Assembly: GCF_000718005.1 (NCBI RefSeq)
Contig: NZ_JODV01000008.1
Reading direction: 5' to 3' (one strand)
DNA length: 64,000 nucleotides
From: Actinoalloteichus_B caeruleus
GTDB taxonomy: Bacteria > Actinomycetota > Actinomycetes > Mycobacteriales > Pseudonocardiaceae
The notes under the pieces are model-generated. The model was given only the letters and a program-made list of their open reading frames with translations. It was not told the DNA's origin and made no database searches. Made by a program: the position numbers and the translations under genes. Below, piece after piece: positions 61,518-64,000 of the stretch; the first letter of the stretch is position 1; each line of letters starts with the position of its first letter.

Positions 61518-62078
61518 ATGCTGGTTCGGGAGGGCACCGAACGGGACCTGCCCGTGCTGCTCGCCCTGTTCGACGGGGCCGTCCGCTGGTTGACCGCCCG
61601 AGGGCGGGAGGCCCAGTGGGGCAGCGTGCCCTGGTCCGAGCGGCCGGAGGCGGTGGACCGGCTTCGGGGCATCGCCACGGCGGGTGGGTTGCTCATCGCG
61701 GAGACCGGCGGAACACCGACCGGGGCGCTGTCGACCAGGGAGGTGCCGCCGGAGTACGTGGAGCCGGTGGAGGAACGCGAGCTGTACGTGCACCTGCTGA
61801 TCACCGACCGCGAGTCGGCTCCTCGGGGGTTGGGGCGGGCCCTGCTCGACCACGCCGTCGGGCAGGCCCGCGACCGGGGGATCGACCTGGTCCGGGTGGA
61901 CTGCTGGGCCGGTGGCGGGGGCGCGCTCGTGGACTACTACCGGAGCACCGGGTTCACCCCGTCCCACCGCTTCGAACGGAACGGCTGGCCCGGCCAGGTC
62001 CTGACCCGCCGGGTCTCCGACGAGCCAGCCGTCACGGCCCCGGTCGGCCGGGGAACGGCGGATCGGGCGGTCCCGTGA
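61518..62078 (+). CDS. GNAT-family N-acetyltransferase
   Basis: 186 residues. VREGTERDLPVLLALFDGAVRWL (first helix), ELYVHLLITDRESAPRGLGRALLDHAV with the acetyl-CoA phosphate loop (APRGLG), and DYYRSTGF near the end. The fold is complete, and the last 20 residues are variable. ATG at 61518 has GAGGAGGAG. It starts 72 bp after secA2 on the same strand and may be co-transcribed; no functional link is known. Confidence 0.88.
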   Translation: MLVREGTERDLPVLLALFDGAVRWLTARGREAQWGSVPWSERPEAVDRLRGIATAGGLLIAETGGTPTGALSTREVPPEYVEPVEERELYVHLLITDRESAPRGLGRALLDHAVGQARDRGIDLVRVDCWAGGGGALVDYYRSTGFTPSHRFERNGWPGQVLTRRVSDEPAVTAPVGRGTADRAVP

Positions 62079-62200
62079 CAGGTCGACCACGGCTGGACCC
62101 GGTCCCGGCCCGCCGACCAGGGTGCGCGGCTCGTTCCCTTCCCGCTGGCCGCCTTGATCGCTAACCTCGGCGTCCTGGTGGCGGCGGCAGGGAGGCGCGG

Positions 62201-63547
62201 ATGTCGGGGGGAGTCCTCCAGAGGTCCGGGACGCGGCACACGGTGTGGCGGTTCCGGAACCGCACGGTGCGCTACCGCCCCGGCGACGCGTTGTTGGCGC
62301 TGCGCGCCAGGCGCGGTCCCGTCACCCGCCTGCGGGTGGGGTCGCGCGACGTCGCCTTCCTCCTCGGCCCCGAAGCCAACCGGTTCGTCTTCGCGAACTC
62401 ACACCTGTTCCGGTGGCGGGAGGCCTTCCAGAGCCTGGTGCCGGTGGACGGGCCCACCGCGCTGATCGTCAGCGACGGCGCCGAGCACCGCCGCCGGCGA
62501 CGCCTCGTCGCGCCGGCGATGCACCACCGCCAGGTCGCGCGATACGTCACCACCATGGCCGCCAGCGCGGACGAGGCGGTGGCGGACTGGCGGCCCGGGC
62601 AGGTCGTCGACGTGTACGCCACGTTCCGGCGGGCGGTCCTCCGGAGCACCCTGGAGTCGCTGTTCGGACGCCGGCTCGCGGCCGACACCGCGTTCTTCGG
62701 TGACCACCTGGAGGTACTGCTCCGACTCCTCGACCCGCTCCCCCAGCTCAACGGCCCGAGGGAACGCCTGGCAACGCCGCTGTGGCGCCGTGCGACCGCC
62801 GCCCGCGAGGTGGTGGACGAGCGGATCCGGAACGAGATCGCGCGGGTGCGGGGCGGCATCGTCGACTCCGACGACCACGTGCTCGCGGCGTTGGTGAACG
62901 GGGTCGACGAGGAGGGCACCGCCCTGTCGGACGCGGAGATCAGGGACCAGGCCGTGAGCCTGATCGCCGCCGGCTACGAGACGACGAGCGCCGCGATGGC
63001 GTGGTCCGTCTACGCGATGCTCTCGACGTCGGGGGTGTGGGACCGAGCGCGAGCCGAGGTGCTGGCCGAATGCGGCGAGGAACCCCCGACGGCGGCCGCG
63101 TTGAAGCGGTTGACGTTCCTCGGCGGGGTCGTCCACGAGACGCTGCGGCTCTACCCGCCGGCGGTGCTGTCGGCCAGGACGGCGGCGGTGGACCTCACCG
63201 TGGCTGGCCAGCCGGTGCGGGCCGGGACGACGATCCTGTTCAGCCCCTACGTCACCCACCGGATGCCGGGGGTGTGGGCAGAGCCGCTGCGGTTCCGCCC
63301 CGAACGGTGGGACCCGGCCTCACCAGTCCACGAGAGACCGACGACCGCCACCTACCTGCCCTTCGCCGCCGGACCGCACCGCTGCGTGGGCTCCGTGTTC
63401 GCCACGACCGAGCTGACCGTGATGCTGGCGCGGTTGCTCACCCGGACCTCACTGCGCCTGGTGCCGCAGTGGATCCAACCCACGAGTTTCGCGGCCATGC
63501 GCCCTCGGTGGGGGTTGCGGGCCGTCGTGTGCCCGGGCCGGGGCTGA
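62201..63547 (+). CDS. Cytochrome P450 (second copy, longer type)
   Basis: 448 residues. I-helix AGYETTS (proton delivery), ETLRLYPP (ExxR), FRPERWDP, and heme loop FAAGPHRCVG with proximal Cys395. Length and FRPERWDP place it near CYP110/CYP4-like P450s that hydroxylate fatty acids or terpenes, and not close to the copy at 21179. ATG at 62201 follows GGGAGGCGCGG. It is single-gene; no redox partner is adjacent. Confidence 0.93.
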   Translation: MSGGVLQRSGTRHTVWRFRNRTVRYRPGDALLALRARRGPVTRLRVGSRDVAFLLGPEANRFVFANSHLFRWREAFQSLVPVDGPTALIVSDGAEHRRRRRLVAPAMHHRQVARYVTTMAASADEAVADWRPGQVVDVYATFRRAVLRSTLESLFGRRLAADTAFFGDHLEVLLRLLDPLPQLNGPRERLATPLWRRATAAREVVDERIRNEIARVRGGIVDSDDHVLAALVNGVDEEGTALSDAEIRDQAVSLIAAGYETTSAAMAWSVYAMLSTSGVWDRARAEVLAECGEEPPTAAALKRLTFLGGVVHETLRLYPPAVLSARTAAVDLTVAGQPVRAGTTILFSPYVTHRMPGVWAEPLRFRPERWDPASPVHERPTTATYLPFAAGPHRCVGSVFATTELTVMLARLLTRTSLRLVPQWIQPTSFAAMRPRWGLRAVVCPGRG

Positions 63548-63762
63548 GCGCGGTGGGCGGGCACCGGTCGGTGGCCGCACCACGGGTGACGGGCGCCACC
63601 TGACCAGCCACGTCGCTCGGGCCGCCGCCGGACGCCAGACCCCGCCACCGGTGTCAGGGGCGAACGCCTGTCCTAAATCTGACCGGGGTGGCCCGCAAAA
63701 GGGAACGGGCGGACGGATGGTGTGATCCGACCGCCCAGTGAGGCAGCCATGCTGTCAGCACG
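63548..63762. other. Intergenic region after the P450
   Basis: 215 bp between the P450 stop and the end of a minus-strand gene remnant. No gene is supported. From about 63670 the composition becomes lower in GC (CCTAAATCTGACC), marking a boundary with foreign-looking or decayed DNA. Confidence 0.4.
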
Positions 63763-64000
63763 TCACAGGAACGGCGCTTCGCCCTGGTTGGCCAACTCCT
63801 CCTGGCCCCAGCGATGTCGGTGTTCGGGTAGCGCTCCAGCATCGCGGCCAGCTTCCGTTGGTCATTTGGTGGAACTGTTCCCGTCGATGCCGTTCTCCCG
63901 ATCGGTTTGGAGCAGTGCCCAGACCGCGAGTGGTGGCCGGGCGAGGATCTGGAACGCGTCCTCCAGGAACGGGTCGAGGTCACCGTGCCGGACCAGGCCC
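63763..64000 (-). pseudogene. Frameshifted gene remnant at the right edge
   Basis: On the minus strand three pieces of protein-like sequence follow each other in different frames. The first (64000-63862) reads LVRHGDLDPFLEDAFQIL and on to a stop. The second continues KLAAMLERYPNTDIAG. The third ends WGQEELANQGEAPFL and a TGA at 63763-63765. Two frame changes are needed to join them. The gene enters from beyond the window edge, so its family and full length are not known. Sequencing error could also produce this pattern. Confidence 0.55.

Noticed and set aside
59001..62090. A 1029-codon minus-strand open frame over secA2 and the GNAT gene
   Set aside because: Antisense to secA2 with all its ATPase motifs; no domain in the translated product.

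Overview
This window looks like chromosomal DNA from a filamentous, very high-GC Gram-positive actinobacterium, most likely a relative of the Pseudonocardiaceae. That placement is inference. It rests on the strong G/C third-position bias of every convincing gene, the many GTG starts, an actinobacterial SecA2, a decaprenyl-phosphoribose synthase of the kind used for arabinogalactan cell walls, P450s, an STAS anti-sigma antagonist and HPr. I found no tRNA, rRNA, CRISPR array, insertion sequence or phage gene. Only the right edge shows clear gene decay.

Layout. Positions 1-551 hold no gene but contain an 8-bp tandem repeat. Positions 552-18409 form a heptose/glycosylation island. On the minus strand a tightly coupled run reads gmhB, two glycosyltransferases, gmhA, a bifunctional HldE-like kinase/nucleotidyltransferase, SDR, GT9 glycosyltransferase, SDR, Zn alcohol dehydrogenase, flavodoxin-like reductase. 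A second HldE-like protein and a GT2 lie further left, with an aldehyde dehydrogenase beside them. Two more GT9 (heptosyltransferase-fold) genes sit on the plus strand at either end. Together these encode nucleotide-activated heptose synthesis and transfer in an organism that should lack LPS. No HldD-type 6-epimerase is visible. Positions 18694-25918 hold unlinked genes: STAS protein, HPr, LacI regulator, P450, MBL hydrolase, FKBP, polyprenyl diphosphate synthase.

Positions 26474-37123 are a ten-gene minus-strand operon for D-galactonate (or a sugar oxidised to it). It encodes a sugar ABC transporter (binding protein, ATPase, permease), an alcohol dehydrogenase, a galactose-mutarotase-fold protein, an SDR, a GntR/FCD repressor like DgoR, galactonate dehydratase DgoD, a KDPGal-type aldolase and a PfkB sugar-acid kinase. 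Most junctions overlap by 1-4 bp. A recognisable sigma-A promoter lies in front, and just upstream of its -35 box is an AT-rich 20-bp imperfect palindrome that stands out in this GC-rich sequence.

Positions 37545-42120 carry a small Cys-containing protein, a large secreted protein with three lamin-tail domains and a metallophosphoesterase, and a cold-shock protein; the last two are followed by clear terminators. Positions 43559-53559 are a second glycoconjugate cluster: two UPF0104 membrane proteins, an NAD-dependent epimerase, a DPPR-synthase-like UbiA prenyltransferase, GT2, a membrane-anchored EEP phosphatase/nuclease, GT4 and an aldo/keto reductase, ending in a perfect hairpin. Positions 54030-57928 carry a 628-residue protein of unknown function with a coiled coil and a distinctive C-terminal domain, an aminoglycoside-nucleotidyltransferase-like protein, and another unknown protein. 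Positions 58131-63547 hold two GNAT acetyltransferases, SecA2 and a second P450. The last 240 bp hold a frameshifted gene remnant on the minus strand.
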